Assembly: GCA_950097015.1 (NCBI GenBank)
Contig: CATNEN010000007.1
Location: 4,263,501-4,327,500, forward strand
DNA: 64,000 nucleotides
Direction: 5' to 3'
Source of the DNA: Macrostomum hystrix
Taxonomy: Eukaryota > Platyhelminthes > Macrostomidae
Program-made: the position numbers and the translations under genes
Notes under the pieces: model-generated
Database searches by the model: none
Told to the model about the DNA's origin: nothing
Seen by the model: only the letters and a program-made list of their open reading frames with translations
Part shown: positions 22,300 through 33,350 of the stretch, piece after piece
How the letters are laid out: the number at the start of each line of letters is the position of its first letter
Position numbering within the stretch: the first letter of the stretch is position 1

Positions 22300-23815
22300 G
22301 GTAGAACGGGAGAGAGGGAGATTGGAGAGAGCGAGGGAGATTGGGGAGAGAGAGGGAGATTGGAGGGAGCGAGGGAGATTGGGGAGAGAGGGAGATTGGG
22401 GAGAGAGGGAGATTGGGGAGAGAGGGAGATTGGGGAGAGAGGGAGATTGGGGAGAGAGGGAGATTGGGGAGAGCGAGGGAGATTGGGGAGAGAGAGGGAG
22501 ACTGGAGGGAGCGAAGGAGATTGGGGAGAGAGGGAGATTGGGGAGAGCGAGGGAGATTGGGGAGAGAGAGGGAGATTGGAGGGAGCGAAGGAGATTGGGG
22601 AGAGAGGGAGATTGGGGAGAGAGGGAGATTGGGGAGAGAGGGAGATTGGGGAGCGAGGGAGATTGGAGAGAGCGAGGGAGATTGGGGAGAGAGAGGGAGA
22701 TTGGAGGGAGAGGGAAATTGGGGAGAGAGGGAGATTGGGGAGCGAGGGAGATTGGGGAGAGAGGGAGATTGGGGAGCGAGGGAGATTGGGGAGCGAGGGA
22801 GATTGGGGAGAGAGGGAGATTGGGGAGAGAGGGAGATTGGGGAGAGAGGGAGATTGGGGAGCGAGGGAGATTGGAGAGAGCGAGGGAGATTGGGGAGAGA
22901 GAGGGAGATTGGAGGGAGCGAGGGAGATTGGGGAGAGAGGGAGATTGGGGAGAGAGGGAGATTGGGGAGAGAGGGAGATTGGAGGGAGCGAGGGAGATTG
23001 GGGAGAGAGGGAGATTGGGAGAGAGGGAGATTGGGGAAAGAGAGGGAGATTGGGGAGAGAGGGAGATTGGGGAGAGAGGGAGATTGGGGAGAGAGGGAGA
23101 TTGGGGAAAGAGAGGGAGATTGGGGAGAGAGGGAGACTGGGGAGAGAGGGAGATTGGGGAGAGAGGGAAATTGGGGAGAGAGGGAGATTGGGGAGCGAGG
23201 GAGATTGGAGAGAGCGAGGGAGATTGGGGAGAGAGAGGGAGATTGGAGGGAGCGAGGGAGATTGGGGAGAGAGGGAGATTGGGGAGAGAGGGAGATTGGG
23301 GAGAGAGGGAGATTGGGGAAAGAGAGGGAGATTGGGGAGAGAGGGAGATTGGGGAGAGAGGGAGATTGGGGAGAGAGGGAGATTGAGGAGAGAGGGAGAT
23401 TGGGAAAAGAGAGGGAGATTGGGGAGAGAGGGAGATTGGGGAGCGAGGGAGATTGGGGAGAGAGAAGGAGATTGGAGAGAGCGAGGGAGATTGGGGAGAG
23501 AGGGAGATTGGGGAGAGAGGGAGATTGGGGAGAGAGGGAGATTGGGGAGAGAGGGAGATTGGGGAGAGAGGGAGATTGGGGAGAGAGGGAGATTGGGGAG
23601 AGAGGGAGATTGGGGAGAGAGGGAGATTGGGGAGAGAGGGAGATTGGGGAAAGAGAGGGAAATTGGGGAGAGAGGGAGATTGGGGAGCGAGGGAGATTGG
23701 AGAGAGCGAGGGAGATTGGGGAGAGAGAGGGAGATTGGAGGGAGCGAGGGAGATTGGGGAGAGAGGGAGATTGGAGAGCGGGGGAGAGAGGGAGAGAGGG
23801 AGATTGTGGGGAGAG
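22300..23815. repeat. 1.5-kb purine-rich 16-bp minisatellite
   Basis: Nearly one hundred units on ggagagagggagattg. They are interrupted by gcga-containing variants and by 18-bp or longer forms, which give a complex higher-order pattern. The plus strand is almost all G and A apart from the tt of each unit. Long frames of about 500-630 codons exist on both strands because the unit has no stop; they encode only Gly/Glu/Arg or Pro/Ser/Leu strings and are not genes. Confidence 0.97.
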
Positions 23816-25320
23816 GCAGAATGGTGAGAGCGAATATAGCGCTTGTGAGGAGAGGGGCAGATAGGCCAATAATTGTCACAGCAGACTATAGTTTTTGCGA
23901 TGGCTTTTTCAAGCGTAAAACACATTCTGGTGAGGAGAGTCGACTCGCTTCTGTGCACCCGTGAGTCACCCTGTCACTCGGCCAGCTGAGAAGACAAAAA
24001 AGCAACGGGAGGCGGCGAGCTCGGACCTCCAGACTTCGACTTTGGATCGGACGGCAGCTGAAGACGGGTTGTGGGCAGGGGCTAACTTTCCCCGCAGCCA
24101 CCCACCTGTCCATAGTTTTTCTCGCCCCAATAATAATGATCTTTCGCTCGTCGTTCCCCGATGTGTCTTTGTCCACTCTTTGTGCCGGCCGGAGCTCTCG
24201 AGAAGCTCTCAAATTGGACTCAGGGGCGGAGGTTGCCGGTTACGCAAGATCTTGTACCGAGTGTGATTTGTTGATTTCCTTGTCTCCCAGATCATTATTC
24301 CCATTTCTATTATTCCCCCTTATTTGTTATGCTGTTTTGATTCCGTTGGCCGTCATCATTCGTACTCAAAATTTGAGTAGTTGGCGCAGGGCATGCCGTT
24401 GCAGAGATTTCCTGCAGCTTCCCCTCCCAACCCAGGGTGTGCCTTGCGCAACACCGGCGCACAGGAGACGGTCGGTCGTGTGTCGGGGTCGGAGGTTGCT
24501 ATGGCGTAAGTGACGCCCAGGACTGTAAGATTGCAGCTCTGTGCTCAAGGCGCTTACCGGCCCTCTCCGGTAATTACTTGCAGAAGAAGAAGGAGCATCC
24601 GAGTCTCACTAATTAAAGGGGAAAATTTGGCGATTAGGAAGCGAAAAATTCTTTGAAATGGGAGGCAGCTTTTGACTGGCTAGCAGCCGAGGCTGAAAGC
24701 CCGGAGTCGGATAAGTCACAGGACTCAGCAGCTCAGCTATCAAACGGCTGCCAGTCGGAAGTCTGGGACTATCGGTGACCGCGGGAGAACGCGAGATCAG
24801 CGTATCGGGCATTCGCACTCCAAGGCCTCATCGTCAAGTCGGATGATATTGTACACCTGATTCTAACAAATAACTGCAGTCGGCTTGATTTCCCCTGGAG
24901 CCAAATATCTCTTCCAGCTTAGGCCAGTGAGTGCCTTTTCGGCCACGCATCGGTAGCTCATCAAACTGAGCGACTTGGCCTGTCAGCTCACAACTGTGCT
25001 CACAGCCGGGCTAGTGTTGAGAGCAGGACAGAGAAGGGGCACGCGGACTGAAAGCCTTGGGGTGACCGAGGTTGGGATCAGGGGGTTGGGCATCGGATTA
25101 CTTGGGAGCTAAAAAACACACACTCACGGACTCACTCAACATGTGGGACTGGGCTGCTTCAGGCTGGAAGCGAGTAGAGTTGACACATTTCTAGTTGGTC
25201 GGCTCACGGAGCAACCCGAGACGGTGGCTGAGCTCAGCGAACTGCTGGCGCTCGCTCTCTCTCTCTGGGGAGATGAGGCTTCCTCTGAGATAAGACAGTC
25301 ACCGCGGAGTCACATCCGCT
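23816..25320. other. Unique sequence, no gene recognised
   Basis: A non-repetitive 1.5 kb block upstream of NR2F. Short frames on both strands have no recognisable homology, and no RNA gene is seen. Confidence 0.4.
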
Positions 25321-25334
25321 GCGGATGAGAGATC

Positions 25335-25790
25335 AGGATCAGGAGAATGAGAGTAGATGTGGGAGGAGAGTGGATGGTAGAGAAGGAGAGTAGATGGTAG
25401 AGAGTAGATGGTAGAGAAGGAGAGTTGATGGTAGAGAGTAGATGGTAGAGAAGGAGAGTAGATGGTAGAGAAGGAGAGTTGATGGTAGAGAAGGAGAGTA
25501 GATGGTAGAGAAGGAGAGTTGATGGTAGAGAAGGAGAGTAGATGGTAGAGAAGGAGAGTAGATGGTAGAGAAGGAGAGTTGATGGTAGAGAAGGAGAGTA
25601 GATGGTAGAGAAGGAGAGTTGATGGTAGAGAAGGAGAGTAGATGGTAGAGAAGGATAGTAGATGTGAGAGACAAAGGGATTGGATGTGAGAGACAAAGGG
25701 ATTGGATGTGAGAGACAAAGGGATTGGATGTGAGAGACAAAGGGATTGGATGTGAGAGACAAAGGGATTGGATGCGGGAGAAGGACATTG
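25335..25790. repeat. Two adjoining minisatellites, 20 bp then 22 bp
   Basis: Positions 25,345-25,660 hold about 15 copies of gagagtagatggtagagaag with alternating gta and gtt forms. Positions 25,660-25,780 hold about five copies on gatgtgagagacaaaggg. The first unit shares gagagtagatg with the 23-bp array at 36,345-36,785. Confidence 0.95.
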
Positions 25791-26460
25791 GATGAGATGG
25801 ATAGCTAGAGTGTTTAACAGGCCAATAAGTAAGTTATCAGTGAAGCTGGAGTATTAATCGGTAAAAAATGACACATTCTTTGATTGGAGCCCCAATTCGC
25901 TCAGCATGATAAATAAGGAACAAGTGGCATCGACCGCCGTGACTAACTAAACTGTCTCCTCCTAAACAAGCATGGCCATGGTCCTTCCGCTTCTGCGAGC
26001 AGAAAACTAACCCCCCTACGCTAGGTCTATGAGCGGGAGATCACAGCAGAAGTCGATGAGGCAGAGTTTCGTCAGGGGTATAGCCAATTAATGAATGCGT
26101 GAGCAGCCAGATAGCTTTGCCTCATCAATCTTGAAGCCCGGCGGTCCGTGGGTCGCGCCCGTAATCCATCTCGGGCCGCAGCGCCACCCCAGGGTTCGGG
26201 GGCGCCTGACACTTGTAGATTAAAAAGCAGCAGCAAGTGTGTTGCAGCGGGGCTTACACTTTTCTCAGACTTTTATTGGGGATCAAATGATAAGTTTAGG
26301 GATAAAATGCGGTATGACTAGCACTGGGTCAAAGCGAACCTGCTGCTGCAAGCTGGCGGTGCAAATCCCTCTGCGAATTCTGCTTTTGCTTTCTTGGAAA
26401 TAGCGAATGAGGATGACGACTAATGCCTAATAAAGTGAAATTGTGCTCAACGTATTTGTT
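25791..26460. other. Unique sequence with a possible tRNA-like relic
   Basis: No exon is recognised. Near 26,318-26,375 TAGCACTGGGTC is followed about 40 bases later by GGTGCAAATCCC. These resemble RNA polymerase III A and B boxes and could be an old tRNA-derived SINE head. The intervening sequence does not fold into a convincing tRNA by eye. Confidence 0.25.
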
Positions 26461-26464
26461 ATTA

Positions 26465-26990
26465 ATATGAAACGATTGGGGATTTGGCTTAACGGATCGA
26501 GGATTAAGCTCAAAAGATTTGGGATTAAGTTAATCACATTAAAGATAAGGCCTAACAGATCGGGGATTAAGCTTAACGGATCGGGGGATTAAGCTCAACA
26601 GATTCTGGATTAAGCTCAACAGATTGAGGATTAAGCTCAACAGATTGTGGATTAAGTTAATCAAATTAAGGATTAGGCCCAACAGATCAGGGATTAAGTT
26701 CAAAAGATTCTGGATTAATCTCAACAGATCGGGGGGATTAAGATTAACGGATTTGAGGTTAAGCTCAACAGATTTGGGATTCAGCTCAACAGATTGTGGA
26801 TTGAGCTCAACAGATTGTGAATTGAGCTCAACAGATTGTGGATTGAGCTCAACAGATTTAGGATTAAACTCACCAGATTTGGGATTAAGCTCAAAAGATT
26901 GTGGATTAAGTTAAAAAGATTAAGGTTTGGGCTCAACAGTGTGGGATATTAGCTCAATTTATCGGGGATTAAGCGCAAAAGATCTCTTAA
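26465..26990. repeat. Degenerate minisatellite of about 22 bp
   Basis: About 22 diverged copies on gattaagctcaacagat plus tcggg, ttgtg or ttggg. The high divergence between units suggests an older array than its neighbours. Confidence 0.9.
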
Positions 26991-27600
26991 GTGGATAGCG
27001 ACGAACAAATTTGGAATGAAGAAAAAGGATTTTGATTTTAGTTCTTGATCAAGATGAGGATGGAGACAAAAAAATTAAATCACGCATAAGTAGTATCTAG
27101 CAGTAGTATGGCGTTGTCACTTCGTGCCATATGAACTAAATGCATGCAAAGCATTGCCAAATGAGAACCGATTGGCACCGAATAGATTAACAAAGCACAG
27201 TGGGAGCCGGTCACGTTAATTGGGCCAAATTTTGAAGGATCCTATTTCCCGCTGTTCCCTAGTGATCCCATACAGTCTATAAGCATTAGGATAATTTAGA
27301 TAGGCTGTCAGTGGGCGGGGAACAATGGTAGTAGGGGTAGAGCGGAGAGCAGTTGCACAACCGTCTGCTCGTCTGCGAATGCGTTGTGAAGGCCCGGGTG
27401 TGACGCAAGCGAGCTCGAACTCAACTCAAGTTAAGAGACGCAAGGTAGACGAAATCGCCTTTGTTTGTGCCTGGCCAGCGATACGGCACAAATTGCTAGT
27501 CTAACCTGTTATTGCCTGCCGTTTTTTTACATTTTTACATTCTCTTACATGTAAACATTTATTTACTAATTCAAAATAAGAAAATTTCTATTACCTTTTG
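26991..27600. other. Unique sequence, nothing identified
   Basis: About 0.6 kb of non-repetitive sequence between two arrays. No gene or RNA feature is seen. Confidence 0.4.
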
Positions 27601-27604
27601 TCAC

Positions 27605-28765
27605 TATCATTTTATCACACATTCCTATCAGTTTCTCACACATTCCTATCAGTTTCTCAGACATTCCTATCAGTTTCTCAGATATTCCTATCAGTTTCTC
27701 ACACATTCCTATCAGTTTCTCACACATTCCTATCAGTTTCTCACACATTCCTATCACTTTCTCACACATTCCTATCAGTTTCTCACACATTCCTATCAGT
27801 TTCTCACACATTCCTATCAGTTTCTCACACATTCCTATCAGTTTCTCACACATTCCTATCAGTTTCTCACACATTCCTATCAGTTTCTCACACATTCCTA
27901 TCAGTTTCTCACACATTCCTATCAGTTTCTCACACATTCCTACCAGTTTCTCACACATTCCTATCAGTTTCTCACACATTCCTATCACTTTCTCACACAT
28001 TCCTATCAGTTTCTCAGACATTCCTATCAGTTTCTCACACATTCCTATCAGTTTCTCACACATTCCTATCAGTTTCTCACACATTCCTATCAGTTTCTCA
28101 CACATTCCTATCAGTTTCTCACACATTCCTATCAGTTTCTCACACATTCCTATCAGTTTCTCACACATTCCTATCAGTTTCTCACACATTCCTATCAGTT
28201 TCTCACACATTCCTATCAGTTTCTCACACATTCCTATCAGTTTCTCACACATTCCTATCAGTTTCTCAGACATTCCTATCAGTTTCTCACACATTCCTAT
28301 CAGTTTCTCAGACATTCCTATCAGTTTCTCACACATTCCTATCAGTTTCTCAGACATTCCTATCAGTTTCTCACACATCCTTATCAGTTTCTCACACATT
28401 CCTATCAGTTTCTCACACATTCCTATCAGTTTCTCACACATTCCTATCAGTTTCTCACACATTCCTATCAGTTTCTCACACATTCCTATCAGTTTCTCAC
28501 ACATTCCTATCAGTTTCTCAGACATTCCTATCAGTTTCTCAGACATTCCTATCAGTTTCTCACACATTCCTATCAGTTTCTCAGACATTCCTATCAGTTT
28601 CTCAGACATTCCTATCAGTTTCTCAGACATTCCTATCAGTTTCTCACACATCCTTATCAGTTTCTCACACATTCCTATCAGTTTCTCACACATTCATATC
28701 ATTTTATCACACATTCATATCATTTTATCAAACATTCCTATCAATTTATCACGCAATTTATCACG
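27605..28765. repeat. 21-bp minisatellite, about 54 copies
   Basis: The unit is built on cacattcctatcagtttctc, with a cagacatt variant scattered through it and a few cttatc or cactttc changes. Runs of gac- and cac-type units recur in similar order around 28,265-28,380 and 28,515-28,670. The 21-bp period leaves frames of about 420 codons open on the plus strand; these are repeat artefacts. Confidence 0.97.
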
Positions 28766-29185
28766 CTTCCAGGGGCACTAAAATAACAGTTATTCGAACG
28801 CAAGAAAGCAATGTGTTCTGCAGTTTCTCAAATTGGCCGCGCTGTTTACAATCGAGGGGCAGCTGACGCATGGCCCAGTGAAATTTGGGAAGCGACTCGG
28901 ACTGAGAGCAGCAATTGGATTGCCAGACTCACTGATTGCTTTCTCACCAATGAGTACATGGACTCATGTCGGACGTCAGCTAGCGAATCATCGTAATCAC
29001 TGAGCAATGCACCTGTGCTCATATGCGGCAAAACTCAGCTTAACGAGTAAAAACCCTGTCGCTTGAGCTGAATTAACGAATTTTATCAGCAAATTTCAAC
29101 TGGCGCGTTGCGACTTGGATGTAGCTTGAACTAGGAAATCAAAAGTTTTCGCGTCGAAATGATCCGAGTTCGGGTCACGATTCCC
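28766..29185. other. Unique spacer, no gene recognised
   Basis: About 0.4 kb between arrays. Short overlapping frames on both strands have no recognised similarity. Confidence 0.4.
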
Positions 29186-29189
29186 ACAA

Positions 29190-29690
29190 TTCCTAGAATT
29201 TGGCTCCTCATTCCTAGAATTAGGCTCCTGATTCCTAGAATTAGGCTCCTGATTCCTAGAATTAGGCTCCTGATTCCTAGAATTAGGCTCCCTATCCCTA
29301 GAATTAGGCTCCCGATTCCTAGAATTAGACTCCAGATTACTAAAAATAAGCTCCCGATTCCTAGAATTAGGCTCCCTATTCCTAGAATTATGCTCCTGAT
29401 TCCTAGACCTTGGCTCTTGATTCCTAGACCTTGGCTCTTGATTCCTAGACCTTGGCTCTTGATTCCTAGACCTTGGCTCTTGATTCCTAGACCTTGGCTC
29501 TTGATTCCTAGACCTTGGCTCTTGGTTCCCAGACCTTGGCTCACGATTCCCAGACCTTGGCTCACGATTCCCAGACCTTGACTCACGATTCCTAGACCTT
29601 GGCTCATGATTCCTTGAAATTGGCTTCCGATTCCAAGAATTAGGCTCCTGATTCCTAGAATTTGGCTCCTGATTCCAAGAATTCTAATAC
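29190..29690. repeat. 21-bp minisatellite with two sub-families
   Basis: The left and right ends use ctagaattaggctcctgatt, and the middle (29,400-29,600) uses cctagaccttggctcttg. About 24 units in all. The middle sub-family is the more uniform, consistent with later expansion inside an older array. Confidence 0.95.
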
Positions 29691-29917
29691 CAATTTTATT
29701 TCTAGCCAGTTTTTGTGTGGATTTTTATTTATTCTTTGGCAAAAAAATCGATAAATTTCATTCTACTCTCCTTTTTTAGTGTTTTAAAATATATAGTTGA
29801 ATTTTGTTTTAACTAAGGCTTTATCGGCCAAAAATTATTGTGTCTTTACCTATTTTCTGCCCAGCTGATTTAGTTTTTTAACAGCTGTCAAGGAAAAATG
29901 TGAGGGATGTAAATAGC

Positions 29918-30565
29918 GACAGCTCTTGCTGCGATTCCACCAACAGCTCTTGCTGCGATTCCACCAACAGCTCTTGCTGCGATTCCACCAACAGCTCTTG
30001 CTGCGATTCCACCAACAGCTCTTGCTGCGATTCCACCAACAGCTCTTGCTGCGATTCCACCAACAGCTCTTGCTGCGATTCCACCAACAGCTCTTGCTGC
30101 GATTCCACCAACAGCTCTTGCTGCGATTCCACCAACAGCTCTTGCTGCGATTCCACCAACAGCTCTTGCTGCGATTCCACCAACAGCTCTTGCTGCGATT
30201 CCACCAACAGCTCTTGCTGCGATTCCACCAACAGCTCTTGCTGCGATTCCACCAACAGCTCTTGCTGCGATTCCACCAACAGCTCTTGCTGCGATTCCAC
30301 CAACAGCTCTTGCTGCAATTCCACCAACAGCTCTTGCTGCGATTCCACCAACAGCTCTTGCTGCGATTCCACCAACAGCTCTTGCTGCGATTCCACCAAC
30401 AGCTCTTGCTGCGATTCCACCAACAGCTCTTGCTGCGATTCTACTAACAGCTCTTGCTGCGATTCCACCAACAGCTCTTGCTGCGATTCCACCAACAGCT
30501 CTTGCTGCGATTCCACCAACAGATCTTGCTGCGATTCCACTAACAGCTCTTGCTGCGAATCTTCC
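29918..30565. repeat. Very uniform 24-bp minisatellite, about 27 copies
   Basis: The unit is built on agctcttgctgcgattccac plus caac. I see only about four or five single-base differences in the whole array, for example at about 30,317, 30,441-30,444 and 30,522. Because 24 is a multiple of three and the unit has no stop, frames of about 170-240 codons are open on both strands. They lack an initiator context or unique domain and are not called genes. Confidence 0.97.
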
Positions 30566-31520
30566 ATGAGTCATGCTGCACCGATTCTTTAGTTGACGAT
30601 GCTGTTGCAATCCCATAAATTCAGAGTCAAGGATTGTAAATCATTGTTTCATAAACGCGCTAGATACTACTATAAATGAATGAAAAGTAGTTTAAACGTG
30701 CGCAATGAAACATTGTTTTACTTCAGATTTCTGACCAAAATGACGCATTTTTCTTAGAAAATAAGAAGCTACTTTAGAGTTTTCTCGCTAGATCTATCCT
30801 TGCAGTTAGTTTTCCAGGAAGTGTGGAGCTGCTGAGTCTTGCGCTGTGCCGGGTACCAGTCTCAGTAATCAAGTGTCAGAAATTGAGTTTGCTGTGCTCA
30901 GCGCAGATCAAGGGACACTGGGGGGGGATGCAAGCCAAGTTCATTAGGGAGGAGAACCAGTGCCTGCAGCTGGGGTCTTTCAGTGTCCGAGGGGAAGCCG
31001 GTCAAAATTGGTAGCAAATTGGTCCGATATCCCGCATTCGGGACCAGCGCCTGCAGCTGGGGCTGGGGGTGGGTGTGCGAACGGACAGCCCTGACTCTCC
31101 CTGGAGACAGTAGAGGATGGGCCGGGGGGGACTCCAGTGGCTGCCTCACTCTCCTTATTCTCCCAGAAACTGTGAGCGAGCTGTGTCGCGTCCCGTCTTC
31201 GTAAATGATGCATAGAGGCTGCTGCTGCTGTCTCACTTGCTTTTTTCCCCTATTTTTCTAGCACCGCGTTGCCCCGTCTGCTCGGGCCGTTGTCGTTCGC
31301 TGCCTTATCGCATTAGCGAGAAGAAGGCAAGCGCGGGGTGGGGTGGGCGGCCTCGGGACAGGGCGAAGACAAGGCGAAGCATGGGCGATGCGAGCGGCAT
31401 GAATTTTTCATGGCGCACTCAGCTAAGGGGCTGGGCTTGCACTTCTCTTTTCGCCCCGGGTCCACAAGGCGAAGATGGAGTGTTGCCCTCCTGCTGAACT
31501 GTTTGGCCCACACACTCCGA
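30566..31520. other. Unique sequence, no gene recognised
   Basis: A non-repetitive spacer. A pyrimidine tract ending in tttttctag at about 31,252-31,260 looks like a splice acceptor on the plus strand, but the following open sequence (to 31,497) resembles no known protein. Confidence 0.4.
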
Positions 31521-31527
31521 ATGCTAT

Positions 31528-33000
31528 GGTGAGTAGGTGACATGAGAACATGTTGGGTGAGTAGGTGATATGAGAACATGTTGGGTGAGTAGGTGACATG
31601 AGAACAGGCTGGGTGAGTAGGTGATATGAGAACAGATCTGGGTGAGTAAGTGATATGAGAACAGATCTGGGTGAGTAAGTGATATGAGAACAGATCTGGG
31701 TGAGTAAGTGATATGAGAACAGATCTGGGTGAGTAAGTGATATGAGAACAGATCTGGGTGAGTAAGTGATATGAGAACAGGCTGGGTGAGTGACATGAGA
31801 ACAGGTCTGGCTGAGTAAGGAACACGAGAACAGATCTGGGTGAGTAAGTGATATAAGAACAGATCTGGGTGAGTACGTGATATGAGAACAGATCTGGGTG
31901 AGTAAGTGATATGAGAACAGGCTGGGTAAGTGACATGAGAACAGGTCTGGCTGAGTAAGGAACACGAGAACAGATCTGGGTGAGTAAGTGATATGATAAC
32001 AGGCTGGGTGAGTAAGTGATATGAGAACAGATCTGGGTGAGTAAGTGATATGATAACAGGCTGGGTGGTAAGTGATATGAGAACAGATCTGGGTGAGTAA
32101 GTGATATGATAACAGGCTGGGTGAGTAAGTGATATGATAACAGGCTGGGTGAGTAAGTGATATGATAACAGGCTGGGTGAGTAAGTGATATGATAACAGA
32201 TCTGGGTGAGTAAGTGATATGATAACAGGCTGGGTGGTAAGTGATATGAGAACAGATCTGGGTGAGTAAGTGATGTGATAACAGGCTGGGTGAGTAAGTG
32301 ATATGAGAACAGGCTGGGTGAGTAAGTGATATGATAACAGGCTGGGTGAGTAAGTGATATGATAACAGGCTGGGTGGTAAGTGATATGAGAACAGATCTG
32401 GGTGAGTAAGTGATATGATAACAGGCTGGGTGAGTAAGTGATATGAGAACAGGTCTGGGTGAGTAAGTGATATGAGAACAGGTCTGGGTGAGTAAGGAAC
32501 ATGAGAACATATCTGGGTGAGTAAGTGATATGATAACAGGCTGGGTGAGTAAGTGATATGATAACAGATCTGGGTGAGTAAGTGATATGAGAACAGGCTG
32601 GGTGAGTAAGTGATATGATAACAGGCTGGGTAAGTGATATGAGAACAGGCTGGGTAAGTGATATGAGAACAGGCTGGGTGAGTAAGTGATATGAGAACAG
32701 GCTGGGTGAGTAAGTGATATGATAACAGGCTGGGTGAGTAAGTGATATGATAACAGGCTGGGTGAGTAAGTGATATGATAACAGGCTGGGTGAGTAAGTG
32801 ATATGAGAACAGGCTGGGTAAGTGATATGAGAACAGGCTGGGTAAGTGATATGAGAACATGCTGGGTAAGTGATATGAGAACAGGTCTGGGTGAGTAGGT
32901 GATATGAGAACAGGCTGGGTGAGTAAGAACATGAGAACAGGTCTGGGTGAGTAGGTGATATGAGAACAGGCTGGGTGAGTAAGGAACATGAGAACAGGCT
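31528..33000. repeat. Minisatellite of 28-30 bp, about 50 copies
   Basis: The core is gagtaagtgatatgagaaca followed by ggctgggt or gatctgggt, with gataaca and shortened gggtaagtg forms. Blocks of units recur in the same order, for example the sequence containing ggaacacgagaac near 31,820 and 31,960. Frames of 300-560 codons open on the minus strand are repeat artefacts. Confidence 0.97.
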
Positions 33001-33074
33001 TATTGTGCTGGTGGCACTAGAAAATATTGATTAAGTATCACATTAGTGCCAAACAGTTTATTAGCTTTACGCAC

Positions 33075-33150
33075 ATCACAGAGCACTCCTGAGCACTCCT
33101 GAGCACTCCTGAGCACTCCTGAGCAGCACCCCTGAGCACTCTTGAGCACA
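33075..33150. repeat. 10-bp tandem repeat cctgagcact
   Basis: Five copies plus partial units, about 200-270 bases upstream of the CUB-like gene's start codon, possibly in its promoter or leader. Confidence 0.9.
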
Positions 33151-33350
33151 ACTAGCTGTTTTGGCCCAAACCGAATTCCGTGAGGGAGGGGGTTGGCAGG
33201 CTGCTCGATTTCGCTGGCCGAGGGCTGACCAAGTGCCGGCTGGCCAATGAGCAAGCAGCCAAGACAACTGGCCAAAAGCAGCAATAAATTACTGGAGAAG
33301 CTACTGCAAAGGCAGCCCGTTTGTCTGCTCGCAGAATTCAGCAGCGAGGC

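Noticed and set aside
22078..23964. Overlapping frames of about 500-630 codons on both strands
   Set aside because: Pure translation of the 16-bp purine-rich array in several frames and both strands; no unique domain.
27512..28866. Frames of about 375-425 codons resembling repeat proteins
   Set aside because: The 21-bp period is a multiple of three without stops, so open frames are automatic on both strands. No signal peptide, domain or splice context.
29878..30616. Frames of about 170-240 codons with 8-residue repeats on both strands
   Set aside because: Automatic result of a 24-bp unit without stops; no evidence of expression or a unique region.
33321..33350. Extended start of the CUB-like protein at a TTG codon
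   Set aside because: TTG starts are not usual in animal nuclear genes. The first ATG at 33351 leads straight into a good signal peptide.
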